Origin: an uncultured Gammaproteobacteria bacterium
Lineage (GTDB): Bacteria; Pseudomonadota; Gammaproteobacteria; Pseudomonadales; Pseudohongiellaceae
Assembly (NCBI GenBank): GCA_913060495.1
Contig: CAJXRP010000005.1
Location: 162,795 to 226,794, forward strand
Direction: 5' to 3'
Length of the DNA: 64,000 bases
The notes beneath the pieces were generated by a model. It was not told the DNA's origin. It worked only from the letters and a program-made list of their open reading frames with translations, and made no database searches. Below, in pieces: positions 53,705 to 62,480 of the stretch. Numbering within the stretch: the stretch's first letter is position 1; every line of letters starts with the position of its first letter. Position numbers and translations under genes: made by a program.

Positions 53705-54163
53705 TTACGTTTTTTTGGCGTTAGCTAATTCCGAAAACCAGTTCTCTAGAATAATCTGAGCTGCTATATCATCTATAGCAGCTCTTTTTTTTGTGCCTCT
53801 GTTCTCTTCGAGTATCTGTTCTGCGGCTTCAACCGAAGATAAACGTTCGTCCATTCCATAGCTTGGTTTATGAAAGCGACCATTCAAGCGGTTTGCAAAC
53901 TTGATGGCCCGAACCATGAGTTTGCTCTCACTACCATCGAGGTTATAGGGAATGCCTACTACGAAAAGACTAGGATTCCATTCGCTTATTAATGCTTCTA
54001 TTTGTCCCCAATCAGGAATGCCATCTCTTGCCTTCAAAACACAGACCGCTTGTGCAGTGCCCGTGAGACTCTGGCCGAACGCCACACCAATGCGTTGCGT
54101 ACCGTAATCGAATCCGAGGGCTGAAACTGGTTCGCTACTATTTGGGAAGCTGTCGATTATCAC
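53705..54163 (-). CDS. ruvX: Holliday-junction resolvase-like/16S pre-rRNA nuclease
   Basis: A 152-residue YqgF protein with RNase-H fold. Motifs: ALGFDYGTQRIGVAFG (catalytic Asp), GIPYNLDGSESKL, and DERLSSVEAAEQIL with IDDIAAQIIL at the C-terminus. It processes the 16S rRNA 5' end in E. coli. It follows yqgE by 11 bases. Confidence 0.95.
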   Translation of the reverse strand: MIIDSFPNSSEPVSALGFDYGTQRIGVAFGQSLTGTAQAVCVLKARDGIPDWGQIEALISEWNPSLFVVGIPYNLDGSESKLMVRAIKFANRLNGRFHKPSYGMDERLSSVEAAEQILEENRGTKKRAAIDDIAAQIILENWFSELANAKKT

Positions 54164-54174
54164 AAAGAGTCCGC

Positions 54175-54753
54175 CTAGGAGTGGCCAGCGTCTGGCGCAA
54201 GCTGTTGTAAATTGACGCCCAAGATAGAAGCCGCCCGCTGTGCTTTGTTTTCATAGTCGTTGGAGAAAATAAGAGCGCGGTCAGCGGGCACGGTAAGCCA
54301 GGCATTTTCGCCGATCTCACGTTCTAGTTGACCTGCCTCCCAACCTGCACAGCCTAGTGCGATAAGGTAGTTCTCAGGCCCTTTACCGCTGGCTATGTCT
54401 TCGAGGATAGACTTTGATGTGCAGACACTAATATCTTCAGTCACCGATATCGATGATTCCCAATGCTTTTCAGCGTCATGGATAATGAAACCCTTGTCTC
54501 GCTCCACAGGGCCGCCAGCTAGCACCACCTCTTCACTAAAGGGGCCGTCCTCGATGCTACATTTGATGTCCAATTCATCGAATATATCTGCAACGCAGGC
54601 CTGTAAAGGTTTGTTGATGACAATACCTAGCGCGCCGTCATCGTTGTGCTTCCAAAGATAAGTAACGGTGTTGGAAAAATAGGAATCTTCCATTTGCGGC
54701 ATTGCAATCAGGAACTGATTTTCTAAATAGCTTGGGTTATTAATGTCGTTCAT
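54175..54753 (-). CDS. yqgE: YqgE/AlgH family protein
   Basis: A 192-residue protein of the UPF0301 family. Seen: NQFLIAMPQMEDSYFSNTVTYLW, GALGIVINKPL, VLAGGPVERDKGFIIHD, and YLIALGCAGWEAGQLEREIGENAWL. Named AlgH in Pseudomonas; the biochemical role is unclear. It lies between tonB and ruvX in the standard order. Confidence 0.95.
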   Translation of the reverse strand: MNDINNPSYLENQFLIAMPQMEDSYFSNTVTYLWKHNDDGALGIVINKPLQACVADIFDELDIKCSIEDGPFSEEVVLAGGPVERDKGFIIHDAEKHWESSISVTEDISVCTSKSILEDIASGKGPENYLIALGCAGWEAGQLEREIGENAWLTVPADRALIFSNDYENKAQRAASILGVNLQQLAPDAGHS

Positions 54754-54778
54754 TGCTTGGGGTGGTAGCGAGTGAAAG

Positions 54779-55654
54779 TTAGAAGCTAGTTAAGGCGTTT
54801 CCTTCGTGGAAACGCCACGTGCGTATGATCTCCAGTATATCAGCTTCGGCACGCATTGCCTCAGGAAACGGATCGAATGGTGCTGCCATATTGACGATCT
54901 GAACAGCTGCCTGATCTAGTAAATTATGTCCCGAAGATTGAAGTATGTGAATCTCTGAGACTTCGCCATTCGGGAAAAGTGCGACTAGCATTCTAAGGCT
55001 TCCGTACAGTTGCTGTTGTCTAGCTGCAGTTGGGTAGTTAATATTACCAACTGCTTCGATCCTTCTACGCCAGCTATCCAAATAGAGTGCGTCATGGCTC
55101 TTTTTGGTGGAGGCGGAAGAGATAGTGTATTTTCTTGGACGTTTTGCATACTCCTGTCGCTGTAGATCGAGTTGTGCCTGTAGGCTTGCAATAGCGAGGC
55201 TTATATCGTCCGGCGTGGATTCTTCAGACAGAGTTTTTTCGTCTTCGGGTTCAATGTCATCGAGTTGTTGTTGTATCTGTTGCTCGCTTTGAATCGAAGA
55301 GATAATGGCTGCATCTCGAACATCTATCTCGTTCACGATTTCTGGTGCTTGGGGCATGGGCACCACTTCTTGAATAACATCGTCATTGATGTCGGACTTG
55401 AATGGAGTGCTAGGGGCTGCAGGGCTATCGAGAGTGCCGCTGCCGATTTGATTCTCTTGTGCTAGAAAATCAGCCTCGTCAGGAGCAAATTCGCTCCTGT
55501 ATTGTGCCATGGTGATCTCGAGTGCAGGCTCGCTATTTAGCTCTTCTAGGTAGGTAAAGCCGACACCCAGAATTATGATCGCGTGAACACAGGCGGAGAG
55601 AAACACAGTAAAGCCGAAACGCTCTCTGGAAAGGTCCTCATCGGTTGTTGACAC
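54779..55654 (-). CDS. tonB: TonB-family energy transducer
   Basis: A 291-residue inner-membrane protein. One N-terminal helix (TVFLSACVHAIIILGVGFTYL, with the H of the TonB SHxxL-type anchor) is followed by an acidic, glutamine-rich periplasmic linker (about 40-190) rather than the proline-rich linker of E. coli TonB. The C-terminal domain is YLDSWRRRIEAVGNINYPTAARQQQLYGSLRMLVALFPNGEV, with the TonB fold ending in IIRTWRF. It transmits proton-motive force to outer-membrane receptors. It follows gshB by 32 bases. Confidence 0.93.
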   Translation of the reverse strand: MSTTDEDLSRERFGFTVFLSACVHAIIILGVGFTYLEELNSEPALEITMAQYRSEFAPDEADFLAQENQIGSGTLDSPAAPSTPFKSDINDDVIQEVVPMPQAPEIVNEIDVRDAAIISSIQSEQQIQQQLDDIEPEDEKTLSEESTPDDISLAIASLQAQLDLQRQEYAKRPRKYTISSASTKKSHDALYLDSWRRRIEAVGNINYPTAARQQQLYGSLRMLVALFPNGEVSEIHILQSSGHNLLDQAAVQIVNMAAPFDPFPEAMRAEADILEIIRTWRFHEGNALTSF

Positions 55655-55686
55655 GTATCCACCTCATTGGAGCCCTTGGACTGTTA

Positions 55687-56640
55687 TTAAGCGGCGTTCA
55701 GTTTCGCCTGAATACAGTCCATCAGATCGCCAGCTATGTCGAGATTGAAGGCCTTGTCTATCTCTCGTATGCAAGTTGGGCTTGTGACATTGATTTCGGT
55801 TAAGTAGTCGCCTATCACATCGAGCCCTACGAAGATTAATCCCTTTTCTCGAAGAGTAGGACCGATCTGTTCACAGATCCAACGATCTTTCTCGGTTAGT
55901 TCTTGAGCTAAGCCGCTGCCACCGGCAGCTAGGTTTCCTCTAGTCTCCCCAGAAGCGGGAATTCTAGCAAGAGCATAGTCTACAGGCTCGCCGTCAATCA
56001 TTAAGATGCGCTTGTCGCCATTCACAATATCTGGAATGAACTTCTGCGCCATAATCTGTAATCGGCCATTATCGGTTAGCGTCTCTATGACGACGCTTAG
56101 GTTGGGGTCGCCTGCCTTCACTCGAAAGATTGAGGCGCCACCCATCCCATCTAGTGGCTTGTATATTACGTCTTCGTGCTTTTTGTGAAATGCCTTTAGC
56201 TTTTCTTGTGAAGAGGCAACAATCAACGGTGGACAGCACTGGGGAAATTGCGTGGCGAATAGCTTCTCGTTGCAGTCACGGAGGCTTTGCGGATCGTTCA
56301 CGATCATGGTCCCTTCACGCTGGGCCTGTTCTAACAGATAGGTAGAATAGATATAGTCCATATCGAAGGGAGGGTCTTTGCGCATGAGGACGACATCCAG
56401 CTCCGATAATGCGATATCGGTCTTGCTGCCGAGGCTAAACCAATCCTTCTCGTCATCTTTAACCGAGAGGGTTTGAATTGTCGCTCGGGACTCGCCCTGA
56501 TCTAGATACATGTCGGACTGCAACATATAGTGGATCACCCAGCCACGCTTCTGAGCGGCCAATAACATCGCTAGAGTCGTGTCTTTTTTAACAGTGATGG
56601 ATTCTATGGGATCCATGACTACACCAAGTTTTACACCCAT
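55687..56640 (-). CDS. gshB: glutathione synthetase
   Basis: A 317-residue ATP-grasp enzyme that joins glycine to gamma-glutamylcysteine. Start ATG 56640 (MGVKLGVVMDPIESI) matches the family, with AGGA about 7 bases upstream; an in-frame start 180 bases earlier adds unlike sequence. Seen: VLMRKDPPFDMDYIYSTYLLE, VIYKPLDGMGGASIF, GDKRILMIDGEPV, GETRGNLAAGG and FVGLDVIGDYLTEINVTSPTC. Confidence 0.97.
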   Translation of the reverse strand: MGVKLGVVMDPIESITVKKDTTLAMLLAAQKRGWVIHYMLQSDMYLDQGESRATIQTLSVKDDEKDWFSLGSKTDIALSELDVVLMRKDPPFDMDYIYSTYLLEQAQREGTMIVNDPQSLRDCNEKLFATQFPQCCPPLIVASSQEKLKAFHKKHEDVIYKPLDGMGGASIFRVKAGDPNLSVVIETLTDNGRLQIMAQKFIPDIVNGDKRILMIDGEPVDYALARIPASGETRGNLAAGGSGLAQELTEKDRWICEQIGPTLREKGLIFVGLDVIGDYLTEINVTSPTCIREIDKAFNLDIAGDLMDCIQAKLNAA

Positions 56641-56861
56641 TCGGTCAATCCTGTAGTGAGTTGCAACGCAGGGGCGGCGAAATAATTCTGTGGGATTATC
56701 TCGCCGATAACAGGGCGAAATAATATCCCACTTTATGTGTAGAAGCGATGTCCCAAACCTATGGTGGGTGTACGGGGCTATCCGGAGTGCTCTAGAATGA
56801 TTTTTCAGGTTCTGCAGCAAAGCCGCTATAATGGCCCATCGTATATAGGCAGTGGATTAAA

Positions 56862-57371
56862 TTGAAAGTAATTGGAATGGCATGGGGTATTGGCGGGGTC
56901 TTGTTTCTGCTGATATTTGCAATATTCAGGCTAGCACCTATGGCGCTGGAGCTAGAAAACTCGTCTATGAGCCTAGTTCACTGGTTCGCCTTGGTATTCA
57001 GCGTAATTTACATGGCTTATGCGGAAGGCTATAAAGGGTTTCATCTAGGATTCGCACCTAGAGTTGTTGTTCGTGCCCGCTATCTCGCCGCTAACCCGCG
57101 GCCACTACACGTACTTCTCGCGCCGCTTTTCTGCATGGGCTATGTCTATGCGACACGCAGGCGGCAGATTCTCTCTTTTGCGCTAACGACTATGATTATC
57201 TGCTTTGTACTTATCGCTCGTAGCATGCCACAACCCTGGCGCGGTATTGTGGATGCGGGAGTAGTTGTCGGGCTTGCCCTTGGCGTACTCTCAATTGCCT
57301 ATTTCCTAGTCATATCGAGCAATGATCCCTCTCGACTGACTATTTCAGCGGAAGTGCCAGGTGACAGCTAG
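56862..57371 (+). CDS. small integral membrane protein, uncharacterised
   Basis: A 169-residue protein with about four membrane helices (near 5-25, 37-55, 85-120 in two segments, 130-150). A conserved-looking AEGYKGFHLGFAPRVVVRARYLA loop lies between helices two and three. I do not recognise the family. The start is TTG 56862, or ATG 56877 (five codons later). It overlaps the next glycosyltransferase gene by 11 bases, so it is translated together with it. It is divergent from gshB across a 221-base gap. Confidence 0.65.
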   Translation: MKVIGMAWGIGGVLFLLIFAIFRLAPMALELENSSMSLVHWFALVFSVIYMAYAEGYKGFHLGFAPRVVVRARYLAANPRPLHVLLAPLFCMGYVYATRRRQILSFALTTMIICFVLIARSMPQPWRGIVDAGVVVGLALGVLSIAYFLVISSNDPSRLTISAEVPGDS

Positions 57372-58293
57372 CGACGGCATCCAGGTGATTAATCCTGCTG
57401 TAATTGGTAGCTGCGCAGTTGTGGTGACCTACAACCCTGATATAACAGCATTACTAAAACTCGTCAGTCAACTTAATAAGGAAACGGATTTCTTAATCAT
57501 CGACAATGGTTCCGCAGCAATCGATGAGCTGGCGGTGTCGATTATGGTCTATAAGCGATGTATCGAGTTAATTCGTCTGAGTGAAAACGAGGGGCTGGCA
57601 AAGGCTCTCAATCGAGGCATCAATTGGGCGCGCTCTAAAAACTATGATTATGTCTTCCTATTCGATCAAGATAGTAGTCTTTGTGACTTGTTCATAACGC
57701 GAATGATAGATGCGCATATTGAGGCCAGCCGCTTCAGCAAGAAAGGTATTGCCGCAATAGGCCCTCGAATTATCAATCCTCAGACTATGCGTCAGACCCC
57801 ATTCAAATTGTTCAGCAAAATATTTTGGCGTTCTGACCGAGCCTTCGCGGATCAGGAGAAACATTTCATCGCTGATTTTCTAATTACTTCCGGATCTCTA
57901 CTAACTCTAAAGTGTATCGATGACGTGGGAGATATGAAGGAAAGTTATTTCATTGATAATGTCGATTTGGAATGGTGCTTTCGTGCCAAGTCACTAGGCT
58001 TCGATATAGTGGGTACCGATGCGGCAGTTCTTTATCACGCTATCGGGGAACGTAGCTCTAGTCCGTTAGTGAAATCCGGGCTGCTCGCACAGCACAATCC
58101 GTCGCGGACCTATTACTCTAGCAGAAATAGAACCCACCTTTATGGGGCTGCTTACTCACCATTAGGGTGGAAGTTGCGTGACATAATTCGTTTCACCTTA
58201 AAGGTGAGCTGGCTTTTGGTAACTTCTGGGCAGCGTCGTCAATACTTTCAGAATATTCGCTCTGGTATACGCGATGCGAAGAATCTGGTTTAG
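57361..58293 (+). CDS. GT2-family glycosyltransferase (rhamnosyltransferase-like)
   Basis: A 310-residue glycosyltransferase of family 2. The N-terminus AVVVTYNPDITALLKLVSQL, the DNGS site, LAKALNRGINWA, the DxD-like VFLFDQDSSL and a WCFRAKSLGFDI acceptor-loop block are as in RfbF/rhamnosyltransferases of O-antigen synthesis. The start is GTG 57361, overlapping the preceding gene. It is followed 6 bases later by a second GT2 gene. Confidence 0.88.
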   Translation: MTASDGIQVINPAVIGSCAVVVTYNPDITALLKLVSQLNKETDFLIIDNGSAAIDELAVSIMVYKRCIELIRLSENEGLAKALNRGINWARSKNYDYVFLFDQDSSLCDLFITRMIDAHIEASRFSKKGIAAIGPRIINPQTMRQTPFKLFSKIFWRSDRAFADQEKHFIADFLITSGSLLTLKCIDDVGDMKESYFIDNVDLEWCFRAKSLGFDIVGTDAAVLYHAIGERSSSPLVKSGLLAQHNPSRTYYSSRNRTHLYGAAYSPLGWKLRDIIRFTLKVSWLLVTSGQRRQYFQNIRSGIRDAKNLV

Positions 58294-58299
58294 CTGGGC

Positions 58300-59235
58300 A
58301 TGAGCGAAAAAATAAAAATTGCTGTACTGCTTTCAACTTACAACGGGGAAAAATTTCTCGGCGAGCAGATTGATTCATTACTAGCTCAGACTCACAAAAA
58401 TTTCATATTAGTAGTGCGAGATGATGGTTCTCGGGACAGAACAGTTTCGATTCTTCAGGACTATGCTGAGAATAATGGGGAAAGAATTCACCTGTTACCT
58501 TGCGATGGTGAGAATAAGGGGGCTAGTGGCGGTTTCGCCTTTCTTGTCGATTACGTACTTAAGAATAAAGAATCCCTGGGTTTGAGTTCGGCCTATATGA
58601 TGTTCTGTGATCAAGACGACACGTGGTTTCCTGAGAAAATTGAGAAGCTGACGGCTTCAATGCTGGCGACGGAAGCTGATAATGGTTCTGTATTGCCGAT
58701 ACTTATACACAGTGATCTTGAAGTAGTTTCGGAGCAAAATACAGTAATAGCAAAATCCTTGATTAACTATCAGGGTTTAGAAATTCAAAGAAATAGCTTT
58801 TCGAACCTTATCATTAGTAACCTCGTGACGGGATGCACAGCGCTGATTAACGAGTCTCTAGCAAAGAAGGCGCTACCAATTCCTACTAATGCGATCATGC
58901 ACGATTGGTGGATGGCCTTAGTTGCTGCAGCATTTGGCAAATTGGTTTATCTAGATATTCCCTTGGTGCACTACCGTCAACATGAAAATAACACGATCGG
59001 GGCCAAAGAGTTCACAAAGGTATCTGTTGTTAGCATGTCTCTTTGGCAGAGGATACTGGCGCGTAAGCCGAATGAACATCTGGTCGAGGTATCTATCCAA
59101 GCGGCCGAATTTCATCGCCGCTATGGGGCACATTTGTCCGGTCGGGAGCGGCTAAGCCTGCAACTCTGCACAGGAATGGGCGTCAGGCTTGGGGTCGTGC
59201 AACGCCTCATGTATCGCTTGGCTAGGCGCTTCTAA
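58300..59235 (+). CDS. GT2-family glycosyltransferase
   Basis: A 311-residue GT2 enzyme. Seen: VLLSTYNGEKFLGEQIDSLLAQTHKNFILVVRDDGSRDRT, MMFCDQDDTWFPEKIEKL (D-x-D), and a late MHDWWMALVAAAFGKLVYL. This resembles rhamnan and O-antigen glycosyltransferases. Co-transcribed with the upstream GT2 gene and converging with the large three-domain glycosyltransferase 8 bases away. Confidence 0.9.
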   Translation: MSEKIKIAVLLSTYNGEKFLGEQIDSLLAQTHKNFILVVRDDGSRDRTVSILQDYAENNGERIHLLPCDGENKGASGGFAFLVDYVLKNKESLGLSSAYMMFCDQDDTWFPEKIEKLTASMLATEADNGSVLPILIHSDLEVVSEQNTVIAKSLINYQGLEIQRNSFSNLIISNLVTGCTALINESLAKKALPIPTNAIMHDWWMALVAAAFGKLVYLDIPLVHYRQHENNTIGAKEFTKVSVVSMSLWQRILARKPNEHLVEVSIQAAEFHRRYGAHLSGRERLSLQLCTGMGVRLGVVQRLMYRLARRF

Positions 59236-59243
59236 TTAGCATC

Positions 59244-62200
59244 CTAGGTAAAGAGTCCCGCTAGGTTTTTCCGGAAGGTCTCTTGGGAGCAGTCTTTGGC
59301 AATGGCTGTTAAGCCTGCATCTCGAACGTTCTGCCAGAGATTCTCATCCTGATAGAGTTTAATACACTGAGCTGCATACACTTCGGGCGTATCGCCTACT
59401 AGTAATTCCTTTCTATCCTGCCAACCAAGCTGCTGTGCGAGTAGCGCGGTGGTCACTGAAGGCAAGCCCTTCGCTGCCGCTTCGTGAATCTTATGCGGAA
59501 TGCCAGCGGCAAAACGAGTCGGCGCAATGAACACACGAGAGATGTTATACATCTCCTCAATTGAGTCGAGGCGACCGGTGAAATTGATGTTGTCTTTGCT
59601 GATTGTTGCAAGCGAAGGTGCCGAATTGTCACCAACGACATTGAGCTTTATGTCGGGAATGACCTGTTCGATTATTGGGAAAACATTAATAAGAAACCAG
59701 AGTAGTGAGTCTACGTTTGGGGAGCCTTCATCTCGAAGCGCGCCGACGAATAGCAAGCCAGTTCGTTGTGTGAAGTTATTGCTTCCTGGCATGCTGGCAA
59801 TAGTGTGGCCTAGCACTACGGTATCACTATATCCATGTTGCCTAAATATATTGGCCTCGTTGTTGGATACGGCGACAATTTTTTCTGCGAGCTTCGATTC
59901 TTGTATCTCATTGTTGATGAGTTCAGCTTGCTCTTTAGTCGGCATAGTTTCGCCGAGGAACTTCTTGCGGAGTATTTCGCGAGGAGCGGTTACTGCCTCG
60001 GCATCGTAGATTATCTTGGACTTACCCAGTAAGTCGGGGTTCATGCGAAGGCAATGGTTAAAGAATTCCATATTGTGCACTCGACTCACTACGATATATT
60101 GATAGAAATCCTTACGTGATTCTAAAAATGATTGGAGCTCATCATGGCCGCTTTGCAAGATAACTTCAATTGTGTTGGGTATAGTCTTGTAGACGTCGTC
60201 CCATTTCTCCTGAGGGAATAGTAGAGGGTAAAAACTAATATTGAGATCCATTTTGCTCAGTTCGAAGAGCAGGTTTGAACAACGGGGATATCCAGCTCCG
60301 AGGCTAGGATGGGGAACGCGATCATCAATCAAGAGTATATTCGGGAAATTGTTGCGGGTTCTTGCGCGAAGTACGTTATTGGCTTTGTTCGCGAATCGTT
60401 CCGCCAGCAAGTCGGTGTGTTTGGCGCAGAGTATATCGCGATGTTCTATTTGCAGTTTCTTCGCGTTCTCCATTCCACCAGAGCTGGCGAATTCATAATG
60501 AGTGATCTGCGAGGTGGGCACATAGACGATGCGCAGACCCTGTTTCTGTAGTCGAATGCAGAAATCAGACTCTTCATAATAGGCGGGCGCATAGTCTAAA
60601 TCGAATCCGCCTAGGGCGTTGAAGCTACTTCGTCTGAAGAGCAGAAAGGCCCCGGAGCAGTAGTCAACATCCCGTTGGAACATATATTCGTAGTCCTCTG
60701 GAGACTCGCCTCGGCCATAGCCTAGGCAGGCTCCATCGTTCCAGACAATGCTCCCCGCTTCTTGCATACTGCCATCGAGCAACTTAATTTTGGCACCTAC
60801 AGCACCAACAGATTCGTCTTCGTCAATAACCCGCAGAGCATTAGATAAGGTGTTTTTTTCTATCAGAGCATCATTATTCAGAAGTAATATAAATTTGCCA
60901 TTTGCAATTTCAGCGGCCTGATTCACCGCTTTAACGAAACCAAGATTCTCTTTGTTTCGAATAATCTTGGCATTGCCAATCTTGTCTAATAGCGGCGCAG
61001 TTCCATCAGTAGAATTGTTGTCTACAATGATCAGCTCGTAACTGACGTCTGCGAAATCTAGCAGTGATAATAGGCAGAGGTAGCTGAGGTGTGCCTGTTG
61101 GTAGAATACGAGAACAATAGAAATTCTTGGTGATTCAGTTTCTGGAAATAGTAACTGATCTGTAGATATCAAAAACTTGTCAAGGCCGGCCTTGGCAGCG
61201 GCATCTAGTTTTTGTTTTTCGCGATCTTGGCTTTCAATTGCTAGTATCGGTTCTTGCAAAATTTCTGGAGTAAACGGCTCGCTCTGTGTTACTTCCTTCT
61301 CTCTAATTGGCGTGATGGTGTTTTTTAGCCAGCGTAGTGGATAGGTCACTCGCCAAAAAAGTGAATTTTCGATGAGCTGATGTGCATGTTGTAATCGCTC
61401 TGCATGAGCTTCCAGATTTCTATAGTCACTTTGCAAATTGTGGAGACTATCTAGTACATCGGATTGTGTCGTTGTAGTCGAATCTGAATCTTGTGTCTCT
61501 GTTTCTGACTGTATCTCTACTTCTTCACTTGCCGATGCATTGTCTTGAAGATAGAGGCTGTCGGCCGCTTTCCTAGCTATCTCAACTAAGGGAGTAGTCA
61601 ATTCCTCATTGAGGAGTGCGGCATCTCGAATTTGATCTGGAATTCCGGCTGAAAAGCCATGACTTCGGAGTCGTGAATGCCAACGATGTAGCATGTAGGC
61701 GTGTTCTTTCAGGGCGCGTTTGCGATTGACGGGCAGATCATCGCTCAGCCTTGAGACGGATTCGTGATGAATCAGTACAACTTCCGGATGGGATAGCACT
61801 GCCAGTCCTTTGTCGGCAAGACGCAGGCAAAGATCGACATCATTAAATGCGACGGATAGATGCTCTTCATTGAATCCACCCATGCGGAGAAATAGAGACT
61901 TGCGCATAACTAGACAAGCAGCCGTTACCGCATCTACAGCATAGGGCAAAGTAATTCCCTGTTCTTTCAAAAAATTTTTGTTCTCACCGACAGCAATATG
62001 CTGTGCGATGCTTTCTCCATTGAGAGCAATGCCGGCATGCTGAATAGATGAGTCAGGATACAAGAGGGTGCAGCCGACAGCGCCAACATCACCTATCTCA
62101 GCAACTGCGAGTAGTTTTCTAAGCCACTGCGGATCTTCGATTTCTATATCGTTGTTGAGGAAGCAGACATAGTTACTTTCGGATTGCTTTGCAGCAAAAT

Positions 62201-62462
62201 TATTAATTGCTGAAAAATTAAAGGCATCGTTCCAGTTCAGCACACGTATGTTGGGTATAAGGCTTAATGATTGCAGGTACTGAATTGTCTCTGCTTCAAT
62301 GCTCTCGTTATCAACTATTAGTATTTCGGCTGAATCGATATCATCGCTCGTTAGCAAAGTCTCTATGCATGGCTTGAGAAAATTAAGTTTGTCCTTGGTT
62401 GGTATAATGATAGAGCAAATCGGGGCTGTGGACTGCTGGCTATTTTCGATTGTAGCTTCCAT
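59244..62462 (-). CDS. three-domain glycosyltransferase (GT2-GT2-GT4-like)
   Basis: A 1072-residue fusion. Domain 1 (about 14-280) is GT2: SIIIPTKDKLNFLKPCIETL, FLNNDIEIEDPQWL. A linker (300-400) holds a coiled segment ending NSLFWRVTYPLRWL, as often seen after GT2 domains. Domain 2 (about 445-690) is a second GT2: SIVLVFYQQAHLSYLCLLSL, LLLNNDALIEKN. Domain 3 (about 720-1072) is GT4/GT-B-like, with RVFIAPTRFAAGIPHKIHEAAAKGLPSV. Such fusions assemble long surface glycans. The gene starts 18 bases after the preceding coiled-coil glycosyltransferase gene. Confidence 0.9.
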   Translation of the reverse strand: MEATIENSQQSTAPICSIIIPTKDKLNFLKPCIETLLTSDDIDSAEILIVDNESIEAETIQYLQSLSLIPNIRVLNWNDAFNFSAINNFAAKQSESNYVCFLNNDIEIEDPQWLRKLLAVAEIGDVGAVGCTLLYPDSSIQHAGIALNGESIAQHIAVGENKNFLKEQGITLPYAVDAVTAACLVMRKSLFLRMGGFNEEHLSVAFNDVDLCLRLADKGLAVLSHPEVVLIHHESVSRLSDDLPVNRKRALKEHAYMLHRWHSRLRSHGFSAGIPDQIRDAALLNEELTTPLVEIARKAADSLYLQDNASASEEVEIQSETETQDSDSTTTTQSDVLDSLHNLQSDYRNLEAHAERLQHAHQLIENSLFWRVTYPLRWLKNTITPIREKEVTQSEPFTPEILQEPILAIESQDREKQKLDAAAKAGLDKFLISTDQLLFPETESPRISIVLVFYQQAHLSYLCLLSLLDFADVSYELIIVDNNSTDGTAPLLDKIGNAKIIRNKENLGFVKAVNQAAEIANGKFILLLNNDALIEKNTLSNALRVIDEDESVGAVGAKIKLLDGSMQEAGSIVWNDGACLGYGRGESPEDYEYMFQRDVDYCSGAFLLFRRSSFNALGGFDLDYAPAYYEESDFCIRLQKQGLRIVYVPTSQITHYEFASSGGMENAKKLQIEHRDILCAKHTDLLAERFANKANNVLRARTRNNFPNILLIDDRVPHPSLGAGYPRCSNLLFELSKMDLNISFYPLLFPQEKWDDVYKTIPNTIEVILQSGHDELQSFLESRKDFYQYIVVSRVHNMEFFNHCLRMNPDLLGKSKIIYDAEAVTAPREILRKKFLGETMPTKEQAELINNEIQESKLAEKIVAVSNNEANIFRQHGYSDTVVLGHTIASMPGSNNFTQRTGLLFVGALRDEGSPNVDSLLWFLINVFPIIEQVIPDIKLNVVGDNSAPSLATISKDNINFTGRLDSIEEMYNISRVFIAPTRFAAGIPHKIHEAAAKGLPSVTTALLAQQLGWQDRKELLVGDTPEVYAAQCIKLYQDENLWQNVRDAGLTAIAKDCSQETFRKNLAGLFT

Positions 62463-62480
62463 GGTGATTTTTTTCGCTTC